Shown here piece by piece: positions 1 to 10,974 of a DNA stretch of 60,000 nucleotides. Location: contig NC_087063.1 in the NCBI RefSeq assembly GCF_963678635.1, positions 41,122,759-41,182,758 on the forward strand. Direction: 5' to 3'. Source of the DNA: Symsagittifera roscoffensis (Eukaryota; Xenacoelomorpha; Acoela; Convolutidae). Made by a program: the position numbers and the translations under genes. The number at the start of each line of letters is the position of its first letter. Position 1 is the stretch's first letter. The notes under the pieces are model-generated. The model was not told where the DNA came from and made no database searches. It was given only the letters and a program-made list of their open reading frames with translations.

Positions 1-1490
1 AAGGTGAGATAATGAAAAGAAAAATGGTATTTTTGGTTTTCTCTAGTTTTTTTAACGAAAATCTTGGCGCGTGGTTCGTAATCGGTGAGCATCATTATGT
101 ATTACGTGTAGATTGCGGAATGAAAATATTATTTTTTTTTCACGATTTTGACCCATGTTTTAAGATAAGGATAAGATTTCCGAGACCGCTGGTTATGTAT
201 TAGGATAGGGAATAGGTTTCCCAAGGTATTAGGATTGGGATTAGGAATGGTATGGTTTCAGTGTGAAGGTGAGATAATGAAAAGAAAAATGGTATTTTTG
301 GTTTTCTCTAGTTTTTTTAACGAAAATCTTGGCGCGTGGTTCGTAATCGGTGAGCATCATTATGTATTACGTGTAGATTGCGGAATGAAAATATTATTTT
401 TTTTTCACGATTTTGACCCATGTTTTAAGATAAGGATAAGATTTCCGAGACCGCTGGTTATGTATTAGGATAGGGAATAGGTTTCCCAAGGTATTAGGAT
501 TGGGATTAGGAATGGTATGGTTTCAGTGTGAAGGTGAGATAATGAAAAGAAAAATGGTATTTTTGGTTTTCTCTAGTTTTTTTAACGAAAATCTTGGCGC
601 GTGGTTCGTAATCGGTGAGCATCATTATGTATTACGTGTAGATTGCGGAATGAAAATATTATGTTTTTTTTTCACGATTTTGACCCATGTTTTAAGATAA
701 GGATGAAATTTCTGAGACCGCTGGTTATGTATTAGGATAGGAAATAGGTTTCCCAACAAATTATGATTGGGATTAGGAATGGTATGGTTTCAGTGTGAAG
801 GTGAGATAATGGTAAGAAAAATGGTATTTTTGGTTTTCTCTAGTTTTTTTAACGAAAATCCTGGCGCGCGGTTCGTAATTGGTGAGCATCATTATGTATT
901 ACGTGTAGATTGCGGAATGAAAATATTATGTTTTTTTTTCACGATTTTGACCCATGTTTTAAGATAAGGATGAGATTTCCGAGACCACTGGTTATGTATT
1001 AGGATAGGAAATAGGTTTCCCAACAAATTATGATTGGGATTAGGAATGGTATGGTTTCAGTGTGAAGGTGAGATAATTTTAAGAAAAATGGTATTTTTGG
1101 TTTTCTCTAGTTTTTCTTACGAAAATCTTGGCGCGCGGTTTGTAATTGGTGAGCATCATTGGTGTATTACGTTTAGATTGGGGAATGAAAATATAATGTT
1201 TTTTCTTCGTGATTTTAGCCCATGTTTTAAGATAAAGAAGAGAGTTCCGGGACCGCTGGTTATGTATTAGGATAGAGAAGATGTTTCCCAATGTTTTTAA
1301 GGTTGGGATTAGAAATGGTAAAATTTCAGTGTGATAGCGAAAGAATGGTAAGCAAAACAGTATTTTTTGGTTTTTTCCAGCTTTTTTGCAAAAATCACGG
1401 CGCGCAGTATCTAATTGATGAGCATCATTGGTGTATTACGAGTAGGTTGCGGAATGAAAGTTTTATGCTTTTTGGTTCATGGTAACTCAA
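1..1490. repeat. Satellite array, ~265-bp unit, about six units
   Basis: Anchor words such as GGGATTAGGAATGGTATGG recur at about 238, 503, 770, 1037 and 1304, giving periods of 265, 267, 267 and 267 bp. The array enters the window already in progress. The first units are almost identical, those starting near 770 and 1037 differ at scattered sites, and the last (1304-1490) is clearly divergent before homology is lost. This gradient is usual at the edge of a satellite array. Short frames of 60-78 codons repeat in every unit, but they follow the unit period and shift with small indels, so I do not treat them as genes. Confidence 0.93.
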
Positions 1491-4400
1491 ATGTACGAAA
1501 CTTTCTGCAAGTATATTTTTCCAAAAACTTCGCAACACGATAAATTTGATATAATTTCACCAATTACCTACTCTATTAGATGATCTCACTTTTCACAACA
1601 GTACTCTATCTCCCTGAAACTAAACTGAAACCAAACTGAAACGCAGCTGAAACTTCCGAATACTCGAAAAAATCGTCAAAAATCATAATTTGATAATTGT
1701 TAAGTACAAGTAATCAAATTAGACTCAGCACTTGTCCAAAACTCATTTTTTTACGCTCTATATCTTTTTTGCTACTATTAATCTGTCCTAGAGGATATCT
1801 ATTTTGTAAACAACATCGGTTCAAAACATTATTTTCATTATTAGTTTTCAAATTGGTGAAAATTCCAACTTGGACTTTATTAAAGAATAATCAAAAATCA
1901 TTTTAACTAGATAAAACTAAAATTGTAATATAGAATTTCCAATTATTAGGTGAAGGGTGATTTCTGAGAAATAATCAAGTTCCTGCTATTCTTACCATAA
2001 ACACATTTTTTATCCAAGTTTTATCACAATTATCATAGTAGGTTCGTGTATGAAGCCTGTTTCTAACAAATTGGTGGATGGGTAAAAATTTCTAATTTTC
2101 TGAGGTTGTTCTACATATTCATCTATTCTAGTTCTCAATGATTCTTGTTTTTGTTTTTTCAAATTTGTTTCTTCAGCAGAGCTTTGTAGTAATTTTTTTT
2201 GAGAACTCAAAAATATACATATAATTTGAACGCAGATTTTGGGTATTAATTTATCAACTGATCTCCACCAAAACTAATTTTGCATTAATTTTAACGCTAA
2301 ACAGACAACTTACTGCAAAAATTTTATCAATTAAAGGATCATTTTCGTCTCCAAATTAACTTAAAAGGAATTCTGCTTGAATACTTTAAATTTTCCATAA
2401 TTCCTATTAACGCATAAAACAATAGAAACAAAAACCGAATAAAAAGCTAATGAATGTCTATACTTATGAGTTTTGCAGTTTTTTGGTTTGTTATTCATAA
2501 TAAAAAATTATGAAAATTTTTCTCAAAATTCACAAAAAAATTAGAGTGAGTTCTAACAGTTTTTCCTGCAAATTAAAAATTAACATATTTTGGTTTCTGC
2601 TTGATCTACCATCTCCTAATGTGAGTGCGTTCCAATCCACTTTTAATAAATTTTTGCTCAAAATATGAATTTTAGATGGAAAACTGTAACATTTGACCGA
2701 GCCTTCTCTAATCCAAAGCAAATTTAGCATTAAATAACCCATTTTTACTAAGAAATTTTTGAGCCAGATAACTGTAAAATCTTTGATTTTCCCTTATTTT
2801 TTTAAATTCATATTTTATTTAGGCTTGGACATGTATTTTAAAAATAATCTTGATTTTCCAAGAAAACTTTCCAGTTTTTCTTTTTTTTTGTCAGGTACTA
2901 AAGATATTTCTAAAATCGTTGAAAAACAATAAAAAAAATTATGATTCTCAATAGCCTTCAAAAATCTGCTTTAAAACACGGTTTTCCATGAACATATGTT
3001 TTTAGCTAGAAGCTACAAAACTTGAAAAACGATAGCTAGGCGTAACAATTCTATTAGTCAATGTTTTATAAAAATCATGTGATTCTTAGAAAATTTTTAG
3101 CAAATACGTTTCCACTCATTAGATTATTATGATTTACTTTTATTGAAGTTTAAACACAACTGGTTCGCTATAAAAAAGCCACTATTTAAGTTTTTACTTG
3201 AACTGGGTTGTCAGAAAATAAATTTAAATGAAATTATTTTCAATTTTGCTTGAGTTTCTGTTGGGCATTTTTGCTTGATTTCTACCATAAATATAGAAAG
3301 TTTGGTGATAAAACTGTATCAATCAACCGAATATTTTTTCTTGCTGTGTTTACTTTAAAGAAAATAGCTACAAAACAACCATTTTTTAAATAAAATTTCA
3401 CTAAGTTCATCAAATGATAACAAAATTTCTGATAATTTACACGAAAGTACCAATACTTGAATTTTTTATTTTTTCTTTAACTTATAACTTATAACCTGAA
3501 TTGAAGCAGAATGATCTCAAAACCTATAAAAAATAAACTGAATTTCTCATGTCAAAAAACTTCAACTTAAGTTTTTCTTCTGCTTGATCTACCCTCTTCC
3601 CATTGAATCAAGTTTGACAAAAGCTTACTCAAAAATTGAATTTTGTATGTAAAACTGTATCATTTTGAAATTCGCGTACTATTCCGAAACAAAAGTTGCA
3701 CCAGAAATCCCACTTGCTAAAATGCTTGAGGAAGAAAAATCTTGTCCAGATAACTGTATGATCTAGGTTTAAAGCTAAACTTCTAATTTTGAAAAGAGTT
3801 TCTACTTCAGACTTAAGTAATTTTTTTCAGGAAATGTTCAAAGTCTACGAAAACCATACAAATTTTCAATTTTCCTACGTCAGTAATCAGAAACAAAAAT
3901 CTCTCTTTTGGATACATAAACTAGATATTATCAGCCTGAAAAGGCGCTACTCCATGATTACAATCAAAGAACACTAAACTAAAAAGCTTTTTGGATGATA
4001 GCTATGAAAACAGATCAATTAATCAAATTTTTTAAGTATCCATTAGATCTTTACAACATTTGGACAAACATGTAGCTATTCATGAGTTTATTAAATGCTT
4101 TTTTACTGCAGATTTAACACAACAGAATCTCCGTAAGCTTGCTACCAATGTAGGTATTACTGTAGATTAAAGCTTTTTGGATCGACTTCCGTCGAGAGTT
4201 TCACAATAGTTCGAACTCGGTTGTTGTTAGTCTTATCTTCAATCAAAACCTTTGAGCAAAAGCAACTTAACAAAATTGTATAGATATCTAGACTTTCCAG
4301 ACTCAGGAAAAATCATAATAGTAATTGATCCTATGTTTTTTGTATATTTTACAAATTAGCTTTTCGTGGAGTGTGTCTGGAGACTGCTGAGTGAGCTTTC

Positions 4401-6050
4401 CATCAACATGTAGAATATTTTTTGTGACAACAAGATTGCTTCTTCTTAGTATGAATATTCAGTTACTCGCTACTATATGTATGAAAACTACCAATTGTAC
4501 GCTTTAAAGCTCTCTATCACCTTTAAGGCATGCAACTCTTTCATTACCATTTAGTGAAGGCATCTCAATACGTAAAGGAAGAACTAGAGAACAAATGGGA
4601 GATTTCGAAAGTACCAAAACTTTTAGCAAAAGATTTGAATAAAATTAGAAAGGATAAAAATAAATACAATTAATTTTCCTGACTAATGATTTTTAACGTG
4701 AAAAAAACAGTACGGGTTTATTTCGATTTGTGTAGCTGATATATAGATCAACCAATCTGAATGGAACCACAAAGTTTTCAAAAGTTTTGATACAACCAAT
4801 CAGACTCGAGCTGTAACTCTTCTGGAATGTTCAACAGTTTTGATATCAAGTAATCAGTTCAGAGTGTTACCTATAAAAAATTTTTACTTATTTTGTAATC
4901 AATTAAACTCAATTTTCATTTATAGTTGATTTTTAAACATTTTTGATATCAACCAATCAGATATGAACGTTAAAAAAATGGATTTATTATTTGGTTTCTA
5001 TCTTTATTTAAAAGTTTCTAATAAAAACAAATCCATTTCCTCGAGTTAATCAAGAAGAAAAAAGAAAAAAAAATACTTCAAAATTTCCTAATTGATGAAG
5101 TAAAGGTTGATTCTTACTTTTTTTTACATTTTTTTGGACGTTTATGTTGTCCAAAATAGAGTTCTCCGACTGAGCAATGATCTGTTTGGGAAACCTTACT
5201 CAATCAAAAATGTTTACTTTTGAACCAAGTATTGAATATCAAAACCTCAAACTTACTGCTGAGTTACATCTGACTGGGAAAGATTTTTTTTCTAGAAAAA
5301 CTTAATTTAATGAAAAAGTTGTACGATAACATATGAAAGACTCTCTTTATCCCTTAAACGATGCCTAAATTTGTAAAAATTCCCTTGGATAGTTCATTAT
5401 TTGCTCAATTCTCTAAGAACTTCCAAATTTCAAAATGCTGCATGGTTAGGTTTGCAAAACAATTTAGAGATTTGCTTTTAAAAACTGATCAACTTTGACC
5501 TATCTTCTCAAAATTACATTAAATCACAACTTAACATCAAATTTTGACTATCTATTTAACGATCAACATATTCTCATTGGTTACATACAGAAAAATCAAA
5601 TAAAATGATTTAAAAAACTAATTTATGGTCATTTCTTTGCGAATATTTCTGTGTATATTTTTACTTATTTGAAGTTTTGAAGTTCCTGGAAGGCTCTTTT
5701 TTTTGAATACGCCAACAACAGGTAATTGAACACTTTTTGTGAACTGAAACGACAATGTGTAAAAAGCTCCCAAAAAGGAACTTTATTTGCAATTGGACAC
5801 GACTTTTAGGTGAAAAAATCCATAAAAGAAACTGAAAAACGATTGGACACGACTACGAAACAAATCAGGAAAATGAGTTCTGATTGGTTAAACCCACACG
5901 TTTGAGATCAAGGTAACCCTCACGTTCAGCTAAAATCATTTTATTTTCAAATTAACTTGCGTCAACTACCTCCTCGCTCAGCTCTAAATCATTCATAATT
6001 CTTGTTTTTACTCTGTATCTTTTTCTCAACTTATTACTCAATTTAATCTT
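1491..6050. other. AT-rich region with degenerate dispersed repeats, no gene seen
   Basis: I find no convincing coding frame in this 4.5-kb stretch. Parts resemble one another. The segments near 2590-2790, 3265-3400 and 3580-3770 share the order 'tgcttgat(t)ct acc', then 'aaactgta(t/a)ca', and two of them end with 'ccagataactgta'. They look like old diverged repeat copies. The rest has homopolymer A/T runs and nothing I recognise. Confidence 0.6.
4735..4975 (+). repeat. Four loose copies of a GAT(A)TCAACCAATCAGA word
   Basis: Near 4738, 4788, 4840 and 4946 the sequence reads variants of 'gatatcaaccaatcaga', most preceded by 'ttttgata'. The spacing is irregular (about 50-105 bp). Each has a CCAAT or AGTAAT core. 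It may be a decayed tandem repeat; a regulatory role is only a possibility. Confidence 0.4.
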
Positions 6051-6055
6051 CTCAG

Positions 6056-6360
6056 TGCAAAACAGCAATCTTATGTATTCTGTAAAGTTTGTGCCTGATG
6101 TAGGACACATCCAACTGCGAGAAACAGTCTCTGGAGTGTTTTTGGCCCAGATCGAATTCCCAATCTAATTCTGGCACATAATGGAAATGATGCGAAGGGA
6201 CTTCAACGAATATCACACGATGCAAGCACCCATCACAGAGAATCATATTGGATCAATGCAAATGATGAAGCAATTGTCTGAGCCTTTGGGAATGAACTAC
6301 CCCGAGATTCCTGGCTCTAGATATGTGGCTCAACCATTCAACGACTTTCTCTTCTCTTGA
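6056..6360 (+). CDS. Possible terminal exon of an unidentified gene (interrupted)
   Basis: A pyrimidine-rich stretch ending in CTTCTCAG (to 6055) looks like a 3' splice site. From there one frame reads 37 codons to a TAA at 6166-6168. The same frame resumes and runs from ATG 6181 for 59 codons to a TGA at 6358-6360, ending in ...YVAQPFNDFLFS. The composition is protein-like. However, the minus strand (6246 to 6052) also has a 64-codon open frame, and a third plus-strand frame is partly open further right. Strand and coding status are therefore uncertain, and I do not recognise a family. If real, the TAA makes it a pseudo-exon or marks an unseen splice. The (GAT)n repeat and LINE-A1 begin less than 200 bp downstream. 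Confidence 0.22.
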
Positions 6361-6543
6361 GAGGAGGAGATGGGATCAACCGAAACCCCCCCCCATCACA
6401 ATACATGAAGGTGATGGCTTCTCAAAAACAGTGACCAGAGCAACCACCAGAACAAACGCCAGCATGGGAACCTCGGCCAGCTCTGCGTTCTATAGAAAGT
6501 CCTTGGAAATCTTCTGCTGATCGACAGTTGTAAATAACTGTTG

Positions 6544-6546
<3 letters not shown>

Positions 6547-6585
<39 letters not shown>

Positions 6586-6681
6586 CATCATCATCATCAT
6601 CATCATCATCATAATCATCATCATCATCATCATCATCCTCATCATCATCATCGTCACCATCACCATCATCATCATCATCAA

Positions 6682-6724
<43 letters not shown>

Positions 6725-6750
6725 GTCATCATCATCATCATCATCATCAT
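6547..6750. repeat. (GAT)13 then (CAT)n microsatellite with polarity switch
   Basis: Plus-strand (GAT)13 occupies 6547-6585 and flips without a spacer to (CAT)n/(ATC)n from 6586 to 6750, forming a long trinucleotide palindrome centred near 6585. The right part has a few interruptions (ataatc, cctcat, cgtcac). It sits directly at the 3' end of LINE-A1. The poly-Asp/His/Met/Ile frames across it are repeat artefacts. Confidence 0.95.
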
Positions 6751-6781
6751 CTTCTTCTTCTTCTTCTTTGCCAGTTACGCT

Positions 6782-7180
6782 CTATATAGAGCCTTGGCGA
6801 GTATTTCCCAAGCATGACACGTTTTTTTGTCTCGCTAAGTTTGACTTCGTGATCCATGCCCCGCATTTGTCGCATTGTTTGTATTCTCTGGTTCGTATTA
6901 TTGTCGTCTCGTTATTTCTGTTTATCGGTGCGTTTCGGCAGTTGGTTTTCCTGTGTCTAGCCATGTTTGATACAGACACACTTTTTCCACAGTCCGAACA
7001 TACTCCTCTGGGGGCTCCGCCGCAGGCTTTTGTGTGGTTTGTCTGACTGCTCTTTTCCTTGAAGGTTGTCTAGCACTTGGGGCAGGCAAACTCGAGCGTG
7101 GTTTCTCTGTGCGTTCTGCGCTCGTGTTGCACAAGCCCTGCCTTGCTTCTGCTAATTTTGTCGCAACCGGTCCACCTGCA
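6782..7180 (-). pseudogene. LINE-A1 C-terminal four-zinc-finger array
   Basis: In frame with the RT lie four fingers. ZF1 is C2H2 (CRWTGC...HERRTH). ZF2 begins CPKC and has H/C partners but is cut by TAG 7070-7072. ZF3 is C2HC (CSDCG...MARHRKTNC). ZF4 is CDKCG...LARQKNVSC, in which the expected His is Gln. The protein then stops at 6782-6784, about 15 nt before the AAG tail. Tandem fingers of this kind bind nucleic acid. Their place at the end of an element set in microsatellite DNA makes target recognition an attractive inference. Confidence 0.85.
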
Positions 7181-9331
7181 ACTGAAGCCGTCCTCCACTA
7201 CTCTGGCTTGGCTTCTCGTGGGCTTTGTGTGGCCTCTGGTGTGGTCGCAAATGTCTGTCTCCCACCGTGTCAGATTAGCTTTCCGGTTGTTTATGAGTGT
7301 CTTCCACGTTTTCCTGTTTTTTGTCAGGTTTTCGATGTTGGTCCAGTCCTCTCCTGCTTCTCCAATCAGCCGTTTCCAGTATGCGATTAGTCCACCGGTC
7401 AGTTTTCCATTCTCGGTTTTCTCCTCAAGCCATCTCCCCAAAACAACTTTCTTCGTCATCCTTTCGTTTGGCATACGGAGAACATGTCCAATGCGCTCCA
7501 GAGCTCTTATCTCCACTTTGGAACGGATCGATATAATTCCAAGCTGTGTCCTGACCTCGTAGCCGTTGACGCCCTCTTCTTGCATACGAACTAACGGCAG
7601 TCCCTTTCCGTTGTTCCAGATGTATCTGTAGAACCTGTCTACCACGCTCTGGAATCTATTGAGGTCTCCAACAGTCCACGGTCTAGCGTTGCAGTCGAAA
7701 AGAAGGGACGACTCTACGACCGCTTGTACGATGAGAGCTCTTGTTCTCTTGCTCAGCTTCGACTTCCATAGCCATTTCTTCACCTTGGCCCAGGCACCAT
7801 TAGCACGTCTGATTCTGGCTTCGCGGTCCTTCTTCTTTCCTATCAAGGTACCCAGCATCCTGGTGTTCTCTGCCGTCTCGCTTGCAAACCAGATGGTTTC
7901 CTCCTTTCCATCGTGGCACTTCTCCTCGAACTTCATCATCTCCTTCTTTATAGTCTCCTTTCCTTCTTTCAGTTCTTCGCTCCAACCAATCAATGTCGAG
8001 TCGTCTGCAAATAGAGAATCAGTGATGGTGAATTTTTCGCACACGCTGCTCCTCGTCATTCTCGTTGCTTTGTTGGCTGGGAAGCTACTACCCGGTTTCC
8101 AGCCCCAGTCTATTCCGCAGCGTTTGTTCGCGTCTTTGGCCTGTTTTTCCCTCTCCTCTGCTGCTTTTCTCATTGACTCTGCGTGGTAGATGTTGAACAG
8201 GATGGGGGACGTTGCGCACCCTTCTCTTAGACCACGCGCCGGCATCCACTCGTCGCTCAGGCCCTCGCGTCCCTTAACCCTCTAGCGGGTCCTCTCGTGC
8301 AGGCTTTTCAGCACTTCCGTGACTTTCTTTGTCATGCCCAAGTTCTCTAATATGCTCCATAGCAGCGGTCTATTGACCCTCGGGTAGGCCTTTGTGATGT
8401 CAAGCAACACCGCTCCCGGTCTGTCCTCCGTCTCGTCGTTGCTGTTGCCAAGTACGCGTCTGGTTTCTTCGTCGATCCGCAAGATTATCTGGGTAGCGTC
8501 ACAAGTAGATCTCCCCGTCCGGAACCCGTTCTGGTTCTCGCCAAGGACCCTGAGCTCCTCTGCCCACTCTCTGATCCGAGACGCGAAGATGCGGGCCACT
8601 ATTCTGCTGATCAGAGGGAGTAAGCACACACCTCTGTAGTTTCCCCTGTTCATCTTTGTGCCTTTCTTGTGAAGGGGGATCATCCAACCTTCTGTCGTTT
8701 CTTCAGGCCATTGAGCGATGGGAGTGTCCGAGTGGTGAAGCATTCCCTGGAACAACTGTCTCTTTGCGTCGTCGTTCAGGTTTTTCACTGCGCTCACTCT
8801 GACGCTGTCGCAGCCAGAGGCCCCGTCCTTCATCTTTCCGAGCTCCCTTTGGAACTCGGCAAATGTGATCTCTCGTTCCAAGTGTTTTGCCGCGTTCGCT
8901 GCTTCCTCGTCGGTCCTCTTTGTCGCACTTGCCGCCGTTTCCATGATCTCGGAGGTTTCTCTCTCGAAGCGGTTTTCCGAAACTTTCATGAAGTGTTCCC
9001 TGAATTCGTCAGGACTGAAGTGTTCTTCTTCAAAGATCTTCAGATCCTTGCATCCCAATTTCTTCAGGGTTTTGTACATTTTTCTTGTGTCTCCTCTTTG
9101 TTCGGCTTCTTTGACTTCTTCCACGAAGTTAAGCCACCAGTCGTGCTCCCATCTTTTCTTCTCCTTCTTATACTCTTTTCGTATGTTTTTTCTCGCCAAT
9201 ATTTTTTCCGTCCTTTCCACGAGTCCTTCGGCAGTTTCGATGGCTCTCGTAACCTGGCTGATCCTCATTTGGAAGGACTTGATCTCCTCGTTGTGTGTAT
9301 CCATCCACTGGTTCAGGTTTGTCTTTTCCAC
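7070..9331 (-). pseudogene. LINE-A1 reverse transcriptase region
   Basis: Two same-frame segments (9331-8282 and 8245-7070), separated only by TAG 8282-8284, code for a helical linker and then an RT. Motifs in order are GWMIPLHKKG, NYRGVCLLPL with SRIVARI, NQNGFRTGRST, AVLLDITKAYPRVNR (first catalytic Asp), REGCATSPILFNIYHA and SLFADDSTLIG (FADD catalytic pair). A thumb and connection region follows, with GIISIRSKVEIRALERIGHVLRMP. The TAG replaces a Tyr codon by comparison with LINE-A2. Catalytic residues are intact, so the copy is young or was active recently. I do not assign a clade. Confidence 0.9.
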
Positions 9332-9355
9332 ATGACCGCAAATGTTTTTTCCCGC

Positions 9356-10390
9356 CTATCTCACATTTTTGATTAGTTCTTTCCACGTCATCTCCGAACG
9401 ACTCAATGCCTCGCCAACCGATGTCCGGAACTGCTGTTTCGTGGCCGGGTCTCTCAGCTTGTCCCAGTTGATGTTTGTGCTTCTCTGCTGTCTCCTCTCG
9501 GGCTCCTTCCTCGGTTTCTGCAGCCAGCACTCCATCATCTTCGGTTTGTGGTCAGACACTGTTCTCACGTTCTTCACCAAACGGCTACGTTGGTTTTGTC
9601 TTGTCATGAAACCGTCTATCTCGTGCCAGCTTTTCCTAGCTGGGCATTTCCAAGTTCCCCTCTTCTTGTGCCGGAAGAAAGAGTTTTTCCACGCCAGTTC
9701 GTGTTCATGACACCAATTTATCAAGTCGTTGCCCGCGGCGTTCGTGTTGCCAAGGCCGTATGCTCCGGCCACCTTGTCCTGTGTCCTCCAATTTGTGTTG
9801 CCTATGCTAGAGTTCCAGTCACCTCCGATGATCAGTTTTATGTGCTTGTTGCATCCGAGGATCTGTTCGTTCAGTTCTTCCCTATAACTCGCGAACTCCA
9901 CAGGGTCGGCGTTCCACAGTGGCTGGTACGCAGCGACAAACTTGACCCCATCCACATCCACTGACGTGCTTCTCTCGCCATGTTTTCGTCTGTATCCTTG
10001 GTCCTTCCAATTTGTCGCCCAAACGTCTCTCAGAAAGATGCCGCTCTTCTTGCCGTACACTAGGACCCCGTACAAGTCTCCCGACTTGATCCATTGGAGA
10101 CCTTCCGTCTCTTCGTGAAGCTCCGTGAATAGGATGACCTCCACCTCTCTCTTTGTCGCCTCTTTCAGAATTTCGGCGAAGCGGTTTCTCCTCGGGAAAG
10201 TGACTCTCGCCGTTTGGATGTTCCACGTCCAAATGATGGTCGCTTTCCTCTTCCCCATCATCGTAGCTCTGTCCACCCACTTTTGGTTTCTTCTTGTTTG
10301 TCTCTCTTCTCTTCCTTTCCGTCTTTGTTCTTTCCTCGTCTCGCCTGGATTTTGTTCGATGTCGTTGACCAGTTTTAGCCAGCTCAACAC
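9356..10390 (-). pseudogene. LINE-A1 leader and APE endonuclease domain
   Basis: The frame opens with a basic leader (KAILKF..., upstream of 10390 without an ATG), the 2A-like motif, and a Lys/Arg-rich stretch. It then enters an exonuclease-endonuclease-phosphatase domain. Visible family blocks are TIIWTWNIQ (beta strand with catalytic Asn), FTELHEE (catalytic Glu), IIGGDWNSSIG (GDWN block), W(H)EIDGFM and TVSDHKP (SDH block with catalytic His). In APE-type LINEs this domain nicks the target DNA for target-primed reverse transcription. The frame ends at TAG 9356-9358; the same frame continues as the RT region, so this is a nonsense mutation rather than the true end. A PHD-like finger present in LINE-A2 is missing here. 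Confidence 0.88.
10340..10363 (-). other. 2A-like motif, DIEQNPG followed by Glu (LINE-A1)
   Basis: Minus-strand codons read DIEQNPG then E. The canonical ribosome-skipping 2A core is D(V/I)ExNPG followed by P, and skipping occurs before that Pro. Here the Pro is replaced by Glu, so activity would be expected to be lost. The hydrophobic stretch before it (LSWLKLVN) fits a 2A context. The LINE-A2 copy keeps the Pro. Confidence 0.7.
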
Positions 10391-10577
10391 CCGCCTGGAA
10401 AATTTAAGTATCGCCTTGATTGTCCGTCGGTGCGGGCTACTTCCCTTCGGTTTGATAGGGGGTATCGGTCCGAGGGTGTGGCCTAGGCCATCGTCAACCT
10501 CGGACCTCGCTCCCCCCCTGGACTGGGTTTTGATTTCTGGGCTCCTCCCCTCTTGCCAGGACCAGTCCTCGAGTAGC

Positions 10578-10953
<376 letters not shown>

Positions 10954-10974
10954 TTGTCTTGTCTTGTATGTCGT

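Larger units (their letters stand above)
6751..10577 (-). mobile_element. LINE-A1, nearly full-length non-LTR retrotransposon
   Basis: Read on the minus strand, the order is: leader, 2A-like motif, APE endonuclease, RT, four zinc fingers, stop at 6782-6784, then a 3' UTR of about 15 nt and an (AAG)6 tail (6751-6768). The tail runs straight into (GAT)n. The 5' end abuts the next microsatellite (10578-10953), itself the 3' border of LINE-A2. Length is about 3.8 kb with one long frame, which I estimate at about 1200 codons. Damage is light: three in-frame TAG codons (9356-9358, 8282-8284, 7070-7072) and a probable one-base slip in a G7 run near 10517. No separate ORF1 is present. GC is higher than the surroundings. 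Confidence 0.93.

Noticed and set aside
225-260. TTAGG/TTAGGG-like words in the satellite (GGTATTAGGATTGGGATTAGG)
   Set aside because: Only a few words per 265-bp unit, not a telomeric array.
6490-6817. Long Met, His, Asp, Ile or Ser homopolymer frames over the ATC/GAT repeats (also 10494-11051 and 14851-15139)
   Set aside because: They are translations of trinucleotide repeats in different frames with no independent coding evidence.
7070-9358. All three premature stops of LINE-A1 are TAG, hinting at stop reassignment or readthrough
   Set aside because: LINE-A2 has a TGA and frameshifts at other places, and the A3 and A2 codons at these positions are ordinary sense codons. Mutation is the simpler reading.
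7070-10390. Plus-strand frames of 100-300 codons antisense to LINE-A1 (and likewise 11302-14658 in LINE-A2)
   Set aside because: They mirror the GC-rich, well-supported minus-strand domains and have no motifs of their own.
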